The notes under the pieces: model-generated | Told to the model about the DNA's origin: nothing | Databases searched by the model: none | What the model saw: only the letters and a program-made list of their open reading frames with translations | Part shown: positions 29,789-38,888 of the stretch, piece after piece | How the letters are laid out: each line of letters opens with the position of its first letter | Numbering within the stretch: the stretch's first letter is position 1 | Position numbers and translations under genes: made by a program | NCBI GenBank assembly: GCA_903930435.1 | Contig: CAIYYN010000017.1 | Span: forward strand, 62,001-126,000 | DNA from: an uncultured Hyphomicrobiales bacterium | Lineage (GTDB): Bacteria; Pseudomonadota; Alphaproteobacteria; Rhizobiales; Ancalomicrobiaceae | Length of the DNA stretch: 64,000 nt | Reading direction: 5' to 3'

Positions 29789-31098
29789 CCGATCAGCCCC
29801 TGTTTCTTGATCGCCATGTAGCGGTTCAGCAGTGAGACCGACAGACCTCCGACGGTCACATCCAGACACGCGACTCCCATGCGGTTGAGCCGCTCGAACA
29901 CAACTGCCCGCTCTTGCAGAAAGTCCTGCGCAATGACAGCCGACGCTGCTTCAGTGAAGGTTTCGGGCTGCTTGTCGACCATCGCCTCGAAATCCTGATC
30001 TCGCAGGGTAACGAACATCAGGGCGTGTCGATTGGCAATGTGCCCGATGCTGTCGATCAGGATTTCCGCCGAGATGGAGTCAACGAAATCCGTGAACAAC
30101 ACGATCAGCGCCCGGCGTTTCAGCCGGACATTGATCTCGGCCAGCCCCAGCGTGAAATTGGTCTCGTAGGGATGATAGGTGATCCCTGCGGATGCATGCT
30201 GTATCCTGGCAAATGTGTTCATGCCGCGCCCGGGTGGCGTGTAGTGTCTGACAGCCGCATCAAACGCATAGGAACCGACGAGATCGCCGCATTTCAACGA
30301 CACCCAAGTGAGCAGCAAGCCCGCATTGATCGCATGATCAAGCCGGCTCAGCCCGTTGATCGGCTCCAGCATCAGATGCCCTGTATCGAATGCGAGAACG
30401 ATCTGGTGATTGCGTTCGGTTTCGAATTCCTTGCTCACCAGCCGACGATGCTTGGCGGACCGCTTCCAGTCGATGAACCGGTGATCGAGCCCCGGCACGT
30501 AATCGCGCAGCGCCACAAATTCCGATCCTTCGCCCTTCTGACGCTGTGCCTTGATGCCAAATTGCGCGTCCTCTGCGAGGAAGGCCAGCCCCGTCTTGTA
30601 CAAGCCCCGGACGTTGGGCACCACATCCGACACCTGTCCGATCGGCATCGTCGTGATGGCTTCCACCAGCCGCAATGAGCTTCGCCAGCGGAGCGACACG
30701 GACTCGAATTCGAGGCGTCCGCGCTGATACGGGACGACCGGCATGGTCACTGTCCAGGGCGCGTCCGATGACGACTGCGTGGTCACAATCGTCTGCGGCG
30801 CGGCACTGCCGGTCTGGTTCAACAGGAGTTCGATGGCCACGTCTCTGCGATGACGCGTGGGGCCGAACGTCAGCGTGAGCCTGGCGGTCTCCCCCAGATA
30901 GATCCGCGCCGGTACCTGCGCTGAAAACCCGATCTGGCCTTTCCGCAGTGTCGCAAGTGCATCCAGCAGCACGGCGGCGAGGATCAATCCGGCAAACTCG
31001 AGGCCAAACGGCCAGAATGCCGGGTTGATGACGACGAGCGCCAATGTCAGCGGAACGCCGGCCGTAAAGATCAGGACGGCGGCAAGGCTCGGGCGCAT
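29785..31098 (-). CDS. DUF58 domain-containing protein (MoxR partner)
   Basis: 437 residues. Two N-terminal transmembrane helices (about 8–27 and 32–50), a β-rich segment, then the DUF58 signature: KGEGSEFVALRDYVPGLDHR followed by FIDWKRSAKHRRLVSKEFE, and a VWA-like C-terminal half (IVLAFDTGHLM ... LIVLFTDFVDS). The usual YxxGD of the signature reads YVPGLD here. The start is the ATG at 31098, whose first base overlaps the natural end of the full-length MoxR frame (TGATG), which supports that start. DUF58 proteins are the standard partners or substrates of MoxR ATPases. Confidence 0.92.
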   Translation of the reverse strand: MRPSLAAVLIFTAGVPLTLALVVINPAFWPFGLEFAGLILAAVLLDALATLRKGQIGFSAQVPARIYLGETARLTLTFGPTRHRRDVAIELLLNQTGSAAPQTIVTTQSSSDAPWTVTMPVVPYQRGRLEFESVSLRWRSSLRLVEAITTMPIGQVSDVVPNVRGLYKTGLAFLAEDAQFGIKAQRQKGEGSEFVALRDYVPGLDHRFIDWKRSAKHRRLVSKEFETERNHQIVLAFDTGHLMLEPINGLSRLDHAINAGLLLTWVSLKCGDLVGSYAFDAAVRHYTPPGRGMNTFARIQHASAGITYHPYETNFTLGLAEINVRLKRRALIVLFTDFVDSISAEILIDSIGHIANRHALMFVTLRDQDFEAMVDKQPETFTEAASAVIAQDFLQERAVVFERLNRMGVACLDVTVGGLSVSLLNRYMAIKKQGLIG

Positions 31099-31250
31099 CA
31101 CCGCGGCGCCGCCGTCTGGTCGAGGATCTCGCGAATGGCCTTGTCAGTCGTCAATCCCTCGATCTCGGCAGAGGGCGACAGGACGACCCGGTGTCTGAGA
31201 ACCGGAATCGCGATGAACTTGACATCGTCCGGGATGGCGAAATCGCGACC
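31098..31250 (-). other. Residual C-terminal reading frame of the MoxR gene after the amber stop
   Basis: Fifty codons plus a TGA in the same frame as the MoxR gene. The translation begins GRDFAIPDDVKFIAIPVLRH and continues through RVVLSPSAEIEGL, matching the conserved end of MoxR ATPase lids (GRDYVxPxDV ... LRHR). Its stop overlaps the DUF58 ATG by one base, the tight junction expected for an intact operon. It would be translated only if the TAG is read through, suppressed, or is a sequence error. Confidence 0.8.
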
Positions 31251-32054
31251 CTACAAAGCGGCCCAGGCACGCACAGCCGTCGCCAGCATATTGGCTGCGC
31301 GCGGCGACGCACCTGTCTCCAGCGAAGGATGATCGCGCGTTGCCCGGATCACGTCGACGATATAGTCGATCATGTCGTCTGACACCCTGACCAAGGTCGC
31401 CAATTCGCGCAATTGACCCAATCCGTCAGCATTGATCACGGGCTGGACACCGAGGTCGGCAAATTTGGGCATCGCCGTCTGGCGCCCATGGCGGCGCACG
31501 AGTTCGCGTTCCTCGTCGCGAGACGGATAGTCGATCAGGACCTTGATCAGAAAGCGGTCGAGCTGTGCCTCAGGCAAGGGATAGGTACCCTGCTGTTCGA
31601 TGGGATTCTGGGTCGCGACCACCATGAATTCATCACCGAGCGGATGGTCAGTGCCATCGATTGTCACAAAACGCTCGTTCATCGCCTGCAACATTGCCGA
31701 CTGGGTTTTTGGTGGTGTCCGGTTGATTTCATCCGCGAGCAGGAACTGGGTGAAGATCGGTCCCTTTGTCAGGGAAAAGCTGTTGGTCTGGAAATTGAAC
31801 AGGTTGGTTCCAATGAGATCGCCGGGCATCATGTCGGGCGTGAACTGGATGCGGCCGAAATTGAGCGACAGGGCCGCAGCAAAGGCCCGCGTAAGCATGG
31901 TCTTGGCGGTTCCGGGGACGCCTTCGACCAGCACGTGCCCGCCTGCCAGCAGGCTGACGAGCAGCAGGTCCACGGCCTGCTCCTGACCCACGATCGCCTT
32001 TCCGACTTCGACACGAATAGCGTCAGCGACCTCGCGGATGATCCGAACGTCCAT
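31251..32054 (-). CDS. MoxR-family AAA+ ATPase, truncated by an in-frame amber codon
   Basis: 267 residues as written. Walker [11 protein letters not shown], the MoxR insert region ([17 protein letters not shown]), Walker [20 protein letters not shown], sensor 1 [24 protein letters not shown], and the Arg in ASPRAANML (sensor 2) are all intact. The frame stops at TAG (31251–31253) right after AVRAWAAL, where the family continues with a (Q/K/R)GRDxxxPxDV stretch. The next 50 codons stay open and read as that missing stretch up to a TGA at 31098, so the stop is a point change (CAG to TAG would restore Gln). ATG 32054 has an AGCAGGAG ribosome site and lies 32 bases inside the DUF4350 gene end. 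Confidence 0.85.
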   Translation of the reverse strand: MDVRIIREVADAIRVEVGKAIVGQEQAVDLLLVSLLAGGHVLVEGVPGTAKTMLTRAFAAALSLNFGRIQFTPDMMPGDLIGTNLFNFQTNSFSLTKGPIFTQFLLADEINRTPPKTQSAMLQAMNERFVTIDGTDHPLGDEFMVVATQNPIEQQGTYPLPEAQLDRFLIKVLIDYPSRDEERELVRRHGRQTAMPKFADLGVQPVINADGLGQLRELATLVRVSDDMIDYIVDVIRATRDHPSLETGASPRAANMLATAVRAWAAL

Positions 32055-33270
32055 ACAGCAACTCCTGCTTCCAAACATGTAGGGCTTTGATCGCCAGGAG
32101 ATACTCCCTGGCACCGTGTTGTGGGTGACTGGCGGCAGAAAAGGCTGTTTCTATCGCCGACTTCGTGTCGACCGTCACGCGCCGTGCAGCAGCAGCGTTG
32201 GCGAGCCAATCGATCAGTTCCGGAAAACTCAACGCCGCCGGTGCATGCAGCCTGCGACCAACGAATTGCACGACCGTTTCCACGTACCGCCGCGCCATGA
32301 CATCCTGATGCCCGGCGAAGGTTATGAGGCGGGCGGCATTGGCAACCAGACCCACCTTGCCCGCCGTCAAGGGCCCGGCGAGCGGCTGCGGTCGTCCGAA
32401 ACGCCCCATTGTCGCCCAGGCCAGCAGGCCAATCGCCAGGAGCCCCTGCATCGTGCCGATGACATAGGGCCATGTGACAAACAACTTCAGCGCACCGACC
32501 GTCGGCGCGGTGAACCCGTGCACCGTCTCGTCGAAAATCACGGCACCCGTTTCATGGCGCATCATGTCGAACAGCAGCTTTGCAAGCACGGCGTTATCGC
32601 CTTGGGACAGTCCGAAATTCGACAATACATCCGGGTCCGACAACACCCAGATCTCCCGATGACGGATCGTGGCGTGGCCAAGCAGCATGCCGTCAGCAGT
32701 GCCGATGATCGGTTGCAGGATCTTGCTGGCGACCAGTTGAACACTGCCGTCGATGGTCGGCGTCACGTCCAGCACGGTCGGAGGAAGCGTCGGCATCTTG
32801 TCGACCCACAGCGCCGTCGCATCGATATCGATGATCTTCAACACCCAGTTGGCACTCTCGACGGAGAGCGGTGCGGCCTTCTCGAGCCAACCTGGATGCG
32901 CGGGATCCTCCATGCCGATCCACTTCGGCAGGATGTAGAGCGTGTCTCGTCCCGAAATCAAACGGGCGCGCCCGGCCTCCAGTTCGGCTGAGTTCCGGGG
33001 TTCGGCAATGACGACCAGATCGTTGGCATGGTGCGTGATCACGCCTGCATCACGGCTCTTCTCGATAGGCACATCCAGCCGTCGCAATAGATCCGCAAGC
33101 GCGGAATAGCCGATTGCAGAGCGGGAAAAGGCGCTCGGTCCGATAGCCTCGACACCGCCACCTCCTCCATGTCCGGTTGCCATGAGCCAGAACGTCAACG
33201 CGAACGTCGCCAGCGCCGCCAGGGCCCAGCCGATCAGTTGTCGGGGCGAGAAGATCGCTCCACCATTCAT
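32023..33270 (-). CDS. DUF4350 domain-containing membrane protein
   Basis: 415 residues with an N-terminal transmembrane helix (about 12–32), an extracytoplasmic domain (about 35–275) and a second helix ([19 protein letters not shown]). The early [29 protein letters not shown] and later [22 protein letters not shown] ... [10 protein letters not shown] are the core of DUF4350 (GATase-like fold). The ATG overlaps the DUF4129 gene stop as ATGA, and the 3' end overlaps the MoxR gene by 32 bases. This family is nearly always encoded beside MoxR and DUF58. Confidence 0.87.
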   Translation of the reverse strand: MNGGAIFSPRQLIGWALAALATFALTFWLMATGHGGGGGVEAIGPSAFSRSAIGYSALADLLRRLDVPIEKSRDAGVITHHANDLVVIAEPRNSAELEAGRARLISGRDTLYILPKWIGMEDPAHPGWLEKAAPLSVESANWVLKIIDIDATALWVDKMPTLPPTVLDVTPTIDGSVQLVASKILQPIIGTADGMLLGHATIRHREIWVLSDPDVLSNFGLSQGDNAVLAKLLFDMMRHETGAVIFDETVHGFTAPTVGALKLFVTWPYVIGTMQGLLAIGLLAWATMGRFGRPQPLAGPLTAGKVGLVANAARLITFAGHQDVMARRYVETVVQFVGRRLHAPAALSFPELIDWLANAAAARRVTVDTKSAIETAFSAASHPQHGAREYLLAIKALHVWKQELLYGRSDHPRGR

Positions 33271-33992
33271 GGTTTCGATCCGGCTGCGAGCGCCGCCGTC
33301 AGATGATCAAAACTGTTGCGGCAGGCGGCATAATCAGCAGCGTCCGCCACGCGGTCGCCGAAGTGCAGCGGCTCTACCCTGCCAACGAGTGCAGCGAAGG
33401 CGACCTTGCCGTCGTCACTCAGAGTGACATGCCGCAGGATTTCCCGGCTGGTCAATGAATCGGCAAATGTCGTGTCCAGTTTACGCCGGAGATCGGCAAG
33501 GCTGGTCAGCAACAACAGATGCACGGCTTCGTTGAAGCGCCCAAGCCGCGCGAGATCGTCGGCAGTGCTGGCGACATCATCCCGCGAGGCGACAGCGGCG
33601 GCGGCATCTGCGTCATCCAGCACCTGCCAAGCCGCGCGACGCGCGTAACCGCCCGGCAGGATATCCCGCAGCACAAACGCCAGCGCCCCACCACCAAGGA
33701 TAATGGCCGTCCACAGAAATGCGTCTGCAAATCGTTCACTCAGAACGAATTTCTGTTCTGCCGGGGCAGCCTTCGGACCCGGGAAACTCGACTGAATGCC
33801 AAGACTTGTGTCTGTTATCGCCAGTTGTGCCTTGACCTCCTGCGGGGTTGGCGCTGCCGATACATGTATCGCGGAGAATATGGTCAAAAAGACTACAGAG
33901 ATCCAAAAACTGGCTCTCGGCAAAGGATTTTGACCCTTGGCATCTTCGCAACTCTGGCCACAGATGGCCCGCGCACAACCGTCCCCGGCCAT
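33267..33992 (-). CDS. DUF4129-like membrane protein of the MoxR operon
   Basis: 241 residues from the ATG at 33992 (AAGAGG just upstream); in-frame ATGs at 34007, 34016 and 34055 are alternatives, so the N-terminus is uncertain. One signal-like hydrophobic segment (SFWISVVFLTIFSAIHVSAA) and one transmembrane helix (DAFLWTAIILGGGALAFVLRD), then a cytoplasmic helical domain with RFNEAVHLLLLTSLADLRRK and SLTSREIL, the usual DUF4129 tail. First gene of the operon DUF4129–DUF4350–MoxR–DUF58–SpoIIM–RDD; all junctions overlap. Confidence 0.75.
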   Translation of the reverse strand: MAGDGCARAICGQSCEDAKGQNPLPRASFWISVVFLTIFSAIHVSAAPTPQEVKAQLAITDTSLGIQSSFPGPKAAPAEQKFVLSERFADAFLWTAIILGGGALAFVLRDILPGGYARRAAWQVLDDADAAAAVASRDDVASTADDLARLGRFNEAVHLLLLTSLADLRRKLDTTFADSLTSREILRHVTLSDDGKVAFAALVGRVEPLHFGDRVADAADYAACRNSFDHLTAALAAGSKP

Positions 33993-35060
33993 TTGCCTCT
34001 TCAGCATATCGAACATATTTGCTGGCGAGGATCGGGAAGGCGTCACGCAAGACATGTTCAATTTCTCGCACTCAAAATTGCGTTGGTGCCTTCAAACTTT
34101 AACGCGTAGCACTTTGTCCGTGAACATCTTGGGCGTCAATACGGTCGCCTGAAAACAAAGCGTCAAGACACGCGCTTTTACCGCTTTTGTCTCCTCGAAC
34201 GAACGGGATTCGGTTCATTGAGAAACCCCGGCCAGACGAGCGGACGGACACCACCTTCCGACCCGCTAAAGTTGAAGCAGCCAGTCTGAACCCGGGTTCC
34301 CGGGACTAGGGGATGACCAGATCGAACGATGCGCCTTGCGCGCAGTCCCGTAACACGATTGTACCGCCGTGACGTGCAGGCAGCATTCAAGCAATCCCGA
34401 GACTTTCAGGATTTTTGTGCAGGTTTTGTGCAGTCGTCTGGTGGCAGCAATGGCTGATTGGCCGCTATCCGCGAGCACGTGCACAATGTGCCAGGCTTTC
34501 GCCTCTACGTGTGCAACTGCCCGACCGACCCAAAATAGCAACTCGGTCAGATCAGCAGCTATCAACCCTTGACGGCATGCCCCTCGTCAGCACAGGCACC
34601 AGGGATCGAGCCCGTTCCCCGAAGCATAACTTCTACCTTCAAGAGTATATTGACATACTCGGATGCAGAGATTGTCTTGTCGGGATCACCCGGTTTCATC
34701 GGAAAACGTTGACTTCCAGCCGTTCCGCAAACGAGCGACACCTAAAACGACACCGCCGAGGACGGACAGAGCGCTTGTACCCCGCCGGAAGCGGAGCCAA
34801 CCCCGGAATTCAAGGCACTGCGGAAGGTAACACGGGCCTTTTGAGATTTTCGCCGACATGCATTAAGTATAAAAAATTACAAATCTAAATGTTTAATGAT
34901 AAATATAAATCATTTATATGTGATAAAAAAGATACGAGGCATTTTAATAGCGAGTTTTCGTTACGGAAGGGACTTGAGCAAGACAAGCCAATCTAAGATG
35001 GTCGCCGCAAGAAATAATCAGCTTGGCTCACGTCGTTGTATTGAGTTGGAAGGATACGCC
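33993..35060. other. Kilobase stretch without an intact gene
   Basis: About 1.07 kb between the MoxR operon start and the autotransporter gene. It holds the promoter of the MoxR operon at its left end, a degenerate histidine-kinase fragment (34306–34565) in the middle, and an AT-rich segment at 34860–34960 near the autotransporter gene. Other frames show no coding signal. Confidence 0.5.
34306..34565 (-). pseudogene. Decayed sensor histidine kinase C-terminus
   Basis: On the minus strand the last 25 codons before TAG (34308–34306) read ARHGGTIVLRDCAQGASFDL then VIP and stop, the classic end of a HATPase_c domain (xRHGGxIxLxDxxxG...xxLP). Upstream, in another frame, ADLTELL and VHVLADSG resemble the N box (DLxELLGN) and G1 box (VxDxGxGI), so the region appears frameshifted and shortened. 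No intact kinase or response regulator is adjacent. This is a resemblance call from short motifs only. Confidence 0.4.
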
Positions 35061-37007
35061 ATGAAAGGTTTTAAGCTTGCCGTGCTCGGGGCAATAGTCA
35101 CGGTGACTATGACACCTGCCTTGGCTCAGCAGACCTACAATCGTTTCATCACATTTGGTGATAGCCTGTCCGATCCTGGCAATCTCTATGCGCTCACGAG
35201 CGGTGCGAAACCCGCTGCACCCTACTTTAACGGCCATTTCAGTAACGGCATCACCTGGTCTGAAATCATTGCGCCGCCCACGAATACATTCTTCAGCGCA
35301 AGCGTGACCGGCAACGTCAACTACGCCTTTGGCGGGGCCCGTACGGACGTACTCGGTCCATTGAACAACCTGACGACGACCAGTGGCGCAACCTTTGGCA
35401 CCACCTATAGCCAGGTCAACGTGCCTCCGGGTATTCCGGTTCAGATCGCCTCCTATTTCAATCGCGGCGGTACCGTGACCGGCAATTCCATGGTCATGAT
35501 CTGGGGCGGGGCGAACAATTTCTTCAATCTGTTCGATACCGGCGCAACGGGTGCCAACAGCTCGTCCCTGCCCGGATTTGTGCTACCGAACCAGGCGTCT
35601 ATCCTGTCGACCGCTTCGTCAGCAGCGTCCGACATCGCCAGTTCGGTAAACACGATTTATGCCGCCGGCGGTCGCAATGTGCTCGTCAACAATCTGCCTG
35701 ACCTCGGCATCACACCGAGTTTCAATGGCAGCACGACGACGGCGCAGGCTGGATCCGGTGCCTCGCAGGCATTCAACGCGGATCTGGCGCAAAACCTCGC
35801 CGCCATCAAGGCCGCACACCCGGATCTCAATCTCATCCAGGTCAACGTCTATGGTCTCGTGAACGCAGCCGCTGCGAACCCATCAGCTTTTGGTTTCGTC
35901 AACACGACGCAAGCCTGCATCAGCGTGGCTGCCTGTCTGACCGGCAGTGCGGCAACGCAAAATACCTATCTCTTCTGGGATTCCGTCCATCCGACCGAGG
36001 CAGGCCAGCAACTGATGGCTGCGGCGGCAACCCAATACCTTTATGCAGGCAATTATGCCGTCCAGTATGCACCGATAACCACAGTCTCCCTTCAGGAGCG
36101 CCAGTCGATTGCCAGCGGCTTCCTCGACCGTGTCGATCCTGTATCCGGCTTGCAGGACGGCATTTTCCTGACATCCAACTATCTCCATGGATCGGCCAGC
36201 AATCCGGCAGTCGGAGGATCCTATAACTGGAACGCTGCAAGCGGTTCTGCCGGCGGTGCCGTCGCGATCAATGACGACTGGAAGGCTGTGTTCGGTATAA
36301 CGATGGATACGGGAAGCACCAGCATGAGCACTGCGGGTGCCAACTTCCTGACCGGATCGCTCGACGGCGCGGCGGTTTACCGGGCGGGAACTGTCTTCAA
36401 CAAGATCGAAACCGGTATCGGCATTTCCTCGTTCACCAACCTTCACCGCACGACGGTGGGTCCGCTCACCAACACGGCCTCTCCCACCAGCATCACCGGA
36501 AACGTTATCGACGAGTTGGGTATCCTTTACCGCTCGGGGGCGATGACGTTCGAGCCGCGATTGCGGAGCGGTTTCGTCATGAGCCAACTCGAAAGCTTCA
36601 ATGAGTCCGGCATCGTCGCACCGATCAGCTTTGACTCGCGCATTGCCTCGGCCTTCCTCGGGGGCGGTGACGTGCGCGTCGGCTTCGACCTGAACACCAA
36701 GGCGACGCCCATGACCGCCTATGCCGATCTCGGATACGACGCGTACTTCGGTGTGACAAACGGTCGCATCAACGGCACCTTGGCCAATAATACAGCTTCG
36801 AGTTTCTCGTCGGCGACCCCTGCCCTCGTCAGCCCAGGCATCTCGGTCGGACTTGGACTTGTGGGCAAGGTGACCGAAACCGCGACGGTCGACATCAGCT
36901 ACAACGGGTCATTCGGTCAGTCGAGCACCTCTGTCCAGCGCGCGCACGCGAATTTCACGATGACTACTGATCCATCCACTTCGATCGTGCCGGGCTGGTC
37001 GAGGTAG
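35061..37007 (+). CDS. GDSL/SGNH esterase autotransporter (type V secretion)
   Basis: 648 residues from ATG 35061 (GGAAGGA ribosome site; the longer frame from 34896 lies in AT-rich leader). Signal peptide ends at ALAQQ (about residue 24). The passenger is a GDSL esterase: block I FGDSLSDPGN, block II Gly in FGGARTD, block III GGANNF, block V DSVHPTEAGQQ. After residue ~345 comes an autotransporter β-barrel (repeated amphipathic strands, for example AYADLGYDAYFG). Exports an esterase or lipase to the cell surface. The barrel normally ends in an aromatic residue; here the reading frame runs past ...AHANFTM into TTDPSTSIVPGWSR, which looks like an altered end. Confidence 0.88.
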   Translation: MKGFKLAVLGAIVTVTMTPALAQQTYNRFITFGDSLSDPGNLYALTSGAKPAAPYFNGHFSNGITWSEIIAPPTNTFFSASVTGNVNYAFGGARTDVLGPLNNLTTTSGATFGTTYSQVNVPPGIPVQIASYFNRGGTVTGNSMVMIWGGANNFFNLFDTGATGANSSSLPGFVLPNQASILSTASSAASDIASSVNTIYAAGGRNVLVNNLPDLGITPSFNGSTTTAQAGSGASQAFNADLAQNLAAIKAAHPDLNLIQVNVYGLVNAAAANPSAFGFVNTTQACISVAACLTGSAATQNTYLFWDSVHPTEAGQQLMAAAATQYLYAGNYAVQYAPITTVSLQERQSIASGFLDRVDPVSGLQDGIFLTSNYLHGSASNPAVGGSYNWNAASGSAGGAVAINDDWKAVFGITMDTGSTSMSTAGANFLTGSLDGAAVYRAGTVFNKIETGIGISSFTNLHRTTVGPLTNTASPTSITGNVIDELGILYRSGAMTFEPRLRSGFVMSQLESFNESGIVAPISFDSRIASAFLGGGDVRVGFDLNTKATPMTAYADLGYDAYFGVTNGRINGTLANNTASSFSSATPALVSPGISVGLGLVGKVTETATVDISYNGSFGQSSTSVQRAHANFTMTTDPSTSIVPGWSR

Positions 37008-37159
37008 TAGGCGACGCGCAATGTTGGGCCAATGATGCTGACCTGACGGTCCGGCAGGATCGCGCGCCTGGGTCGTGCCAGGCCGACATGTGCTTTGGGC
37101 GCGAGCGAGCGCAGGGGCTGCGGTGTCGTCAACGGAACGTGTCGACACCGCTGTCACAT

Positions 37160-37381
37160 TTAGCGAACGCAAACCAGGCGGCCGTTCGGAGCGCGCACGG
37201 CTTCGTGCCCGGTGGTCCTGACGCACCACGACTGATTTTGTCCGCCCCAGACGCATTGGCCAGCTGCATTGCGGTGATAGTTGGCTCCGCAACCGCCCAG
37301 CGCGAATGCCGGTGCAGCTGTCGAGGCAATGATCATTGAAACCACAACAGTTCCAATAAGTGACGCTGTCAATTTTTTCAT
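37160..37381 (-). CDS. Small secreted Cys-rich protein (GCG_CRPN-like)
   Basis: 73 residues from ATG 37381 with GGAG 8 bases upstream. A signal peptide (MKKLTASLIGTVVVSMIIAS ... APAFA) is followed by GGCGANYHRNAAGQC and two further cysteines in WCVRTTG and RLVCVR. The GCGxxYHRNxxGxC start resembles the GCG_CRPN prefix-to-repeats proteins common in Bradyrhizobium and relatives, but without the following repeats. Function unknown; probably periplasmic with disulfides. Confidence 0.7.
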   Translation of the reverse strand: MKKLTASLIGTVVVSMIIASTAAPAFALGGCGANYHRNAAGQCVWGGQNQSWCVRTTGHEAVRAPNGRLVCVR

Positions 37382-37820
37382 CAAATTTACTCCAGACTTC
37401 TTTGCATTGATCGATGATCAGATTATTTTGTCGCGAAGGCCCAAACCAGAATAGGTCATTCGGGCCACATCGTTGTCATATATATTCATTGATATACATA
37501 AAATGAATTCAATATTCATTCATTGTTCATATTTATTCTGATGAAATATCGTATTATTCATAGTAATCACTCAATTCGAACAATAAGAAACTGGTCCCTG
37601 TAGAAAACCAACAAAGGCTCTTAATCATCATTTGAGCAACAGGATCACCTGATCCGATCCAAGGATATTGGCCTTGGACCGCTTGGCCAAACCGGTCACT
37701 GAAAAGCCAATGCCTTGCTTCCGTCGTTGCCGGACACTTAGCGCCATATCTCGCACCTTGCGACCTGATCCCGGCGGCTGATAGGATTTCACCTGCTAAA
37801 CGTCTGGATGGGTCAATCGC
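37382..37820. other. AT-rich intergenic stretch upstream of bciA
   Basis: 439 bases without a supported gene. Bases about 37470–37570 are strongly AT-rich and contain several ATTCAT/ATGAAT and GATATA-like words, unlike the surroundings. It holds promoters for the divergent small-protein gene and bciA. I looked for PpsR-type TGT-N12-ACA and FnrL-type TTGAT-N4-ATCAA sites and found no clear match. Confidence 0.4.
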
Positions 37821-38855
37821 ATGGGAACGGTCGGGATCGAGCGGGCGGACGGCGGACAAAGGCGCATTTGTCTTCTCGGCGCGACAGGCACGATCGGTCG
37901 CGCGACGCTTCGAGCATTGGTCGGGCGTGGGCACTCGGTCGTCTGTTTTGTCCGTCCCGAGAGGTCGGGTGAGTCAAGCGCCCCCTCGCCCCGATCACGA
38001 ACACTGGACGTCCTGACCGGAGAAGGCGCGACGGTTCGGTTTGCTCAATTCGACGATCCGGTTTCTCTTGCGCGGGATGGCTTTGGCAGCGACCCATTTG
38101 ACGCGATCATCTCCTGCATGGCCTCGCGCACCGGTGCGCCGCGCGATGCCTGGGCTGTCGATCATCAAGCCCATCTGACCGTCCTGAAAGCTGGCATCGA
38201 GGCCGGTGTCGGGCAATTTGTGTTGCTTTCGGCCATTTGCGTGCAAAGGCCCCGTCTCGCCTTCCAGCACGCCAAGCTTGCCTTTGAGGCCGCGCTTGCC
38301 AACTCGGGGATGCGCTACTCGATCGTGCGCCCCACCGCCTATTTCAAGTCACTGTCTGGCCAGATCGACCGACTGAAACGTGGCAAGCCGTTCCTCGTCT
38401 TCGGCGACGGGACCCTCACGGCCTGCAAGCCGATCAGCGATGCCGATCTCGGGATCTATCTCGCCAATTGCCTTGATGATTCCGACTGCTGGAACCGGAT
38501 CTTGCCGATTGGTGGCCCCGGTCCGGCAATCACGCCGCGCGATCAGGGTGCGGAATTGTTCCGGCTTTTGGGACGACCGCCGAAATTCAAGCAGGTGCCG
38601 CTCGCCGTGCTTGATGCGATCATCGGCGGATTATCGCTCGCGGGGCGCATCGTGCCATCGCTTGCCGACAAGGCCGAACTCGCACGGATCGGTCGCTATT
38701 ACGCGAGCGAATCCATGCTTGTATTTGATCCCGTCGCTGGCCGTTACGACGCGGACCTGACGCCCTCATTCGGGTCAGACACGCTGTTTGACTATTACGC
38801 GCGCCTTGTCGCAGGCACAGAAACGCTTGAGCGCGGTGACCATGCCGTGTTCTGA
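37821..38855 (+). CDS. bciA: 3,8-divinyl (proto)chlorophyllide 8-vinyl reductase, BciA type
   Basis: 344 residues, atypical short-chain dehydrogenase fold with an N-terminal NADPH site LLGATGTIGRATLRALVGRGH. BciA/DVR hallmarks are visible: HLTVLKAGIEAGVGQFVLLSA, FQHAKLAFEAAL, SIVRPTAYFKSLSGQ, GDGTLTACKPIS, and the C-terminal YASESMLVFDP followed by PSFGSDTLFDYYARL. The enzyme reduces the C8 vinyl group in (bacterio)chlorophyll biosynthesis with NADPH. No other pigment gene is in the window, but bciA often lies outside photosynthesis clusters. The alternative is a related NAD(P)-binding protein, which the C-terminal motif makes less likely. Confidence 0.82.
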   Translation: MGTVGIERADGGQRRICLLGATGTIGRATLRALVGRGHSVVCFVRPERSGESSAPSPRSRTLDVLTGEGATVRFAQFDDPVSLARDGFGSDPFDAIISCMASRTGAPRDAWAVDHQAHLTVLKAGIEAGVGQFVLLSAICVQRPRLAFQHAKLAFEAALANSGMRYSIVRPTAYFKSLSGQIDRLKRGKPFLVFGDGTLTACKPISDADLGIYLANCLDDSDCWNRILPIGGPGPAITPRDQGAELFRLLGRPPKFKQVPLAVLDAIIGGLSLAGRIVPSLADKAELARIGRYYASESMLVFDPVAGRYDADLTPSFGSDTLFDYYARLVAGTETLERGDHAVF

Positions 38856-38888
38856 CCTGCTCCCGTCATCGTATGCCAGACCGGGCCG

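Noticed and set aside
37554-37934. Minus-strand frame at the bciA 5' end
   Set aside because: Overlaps the bciA start on the opposite strand, with no ribosome site or domain.
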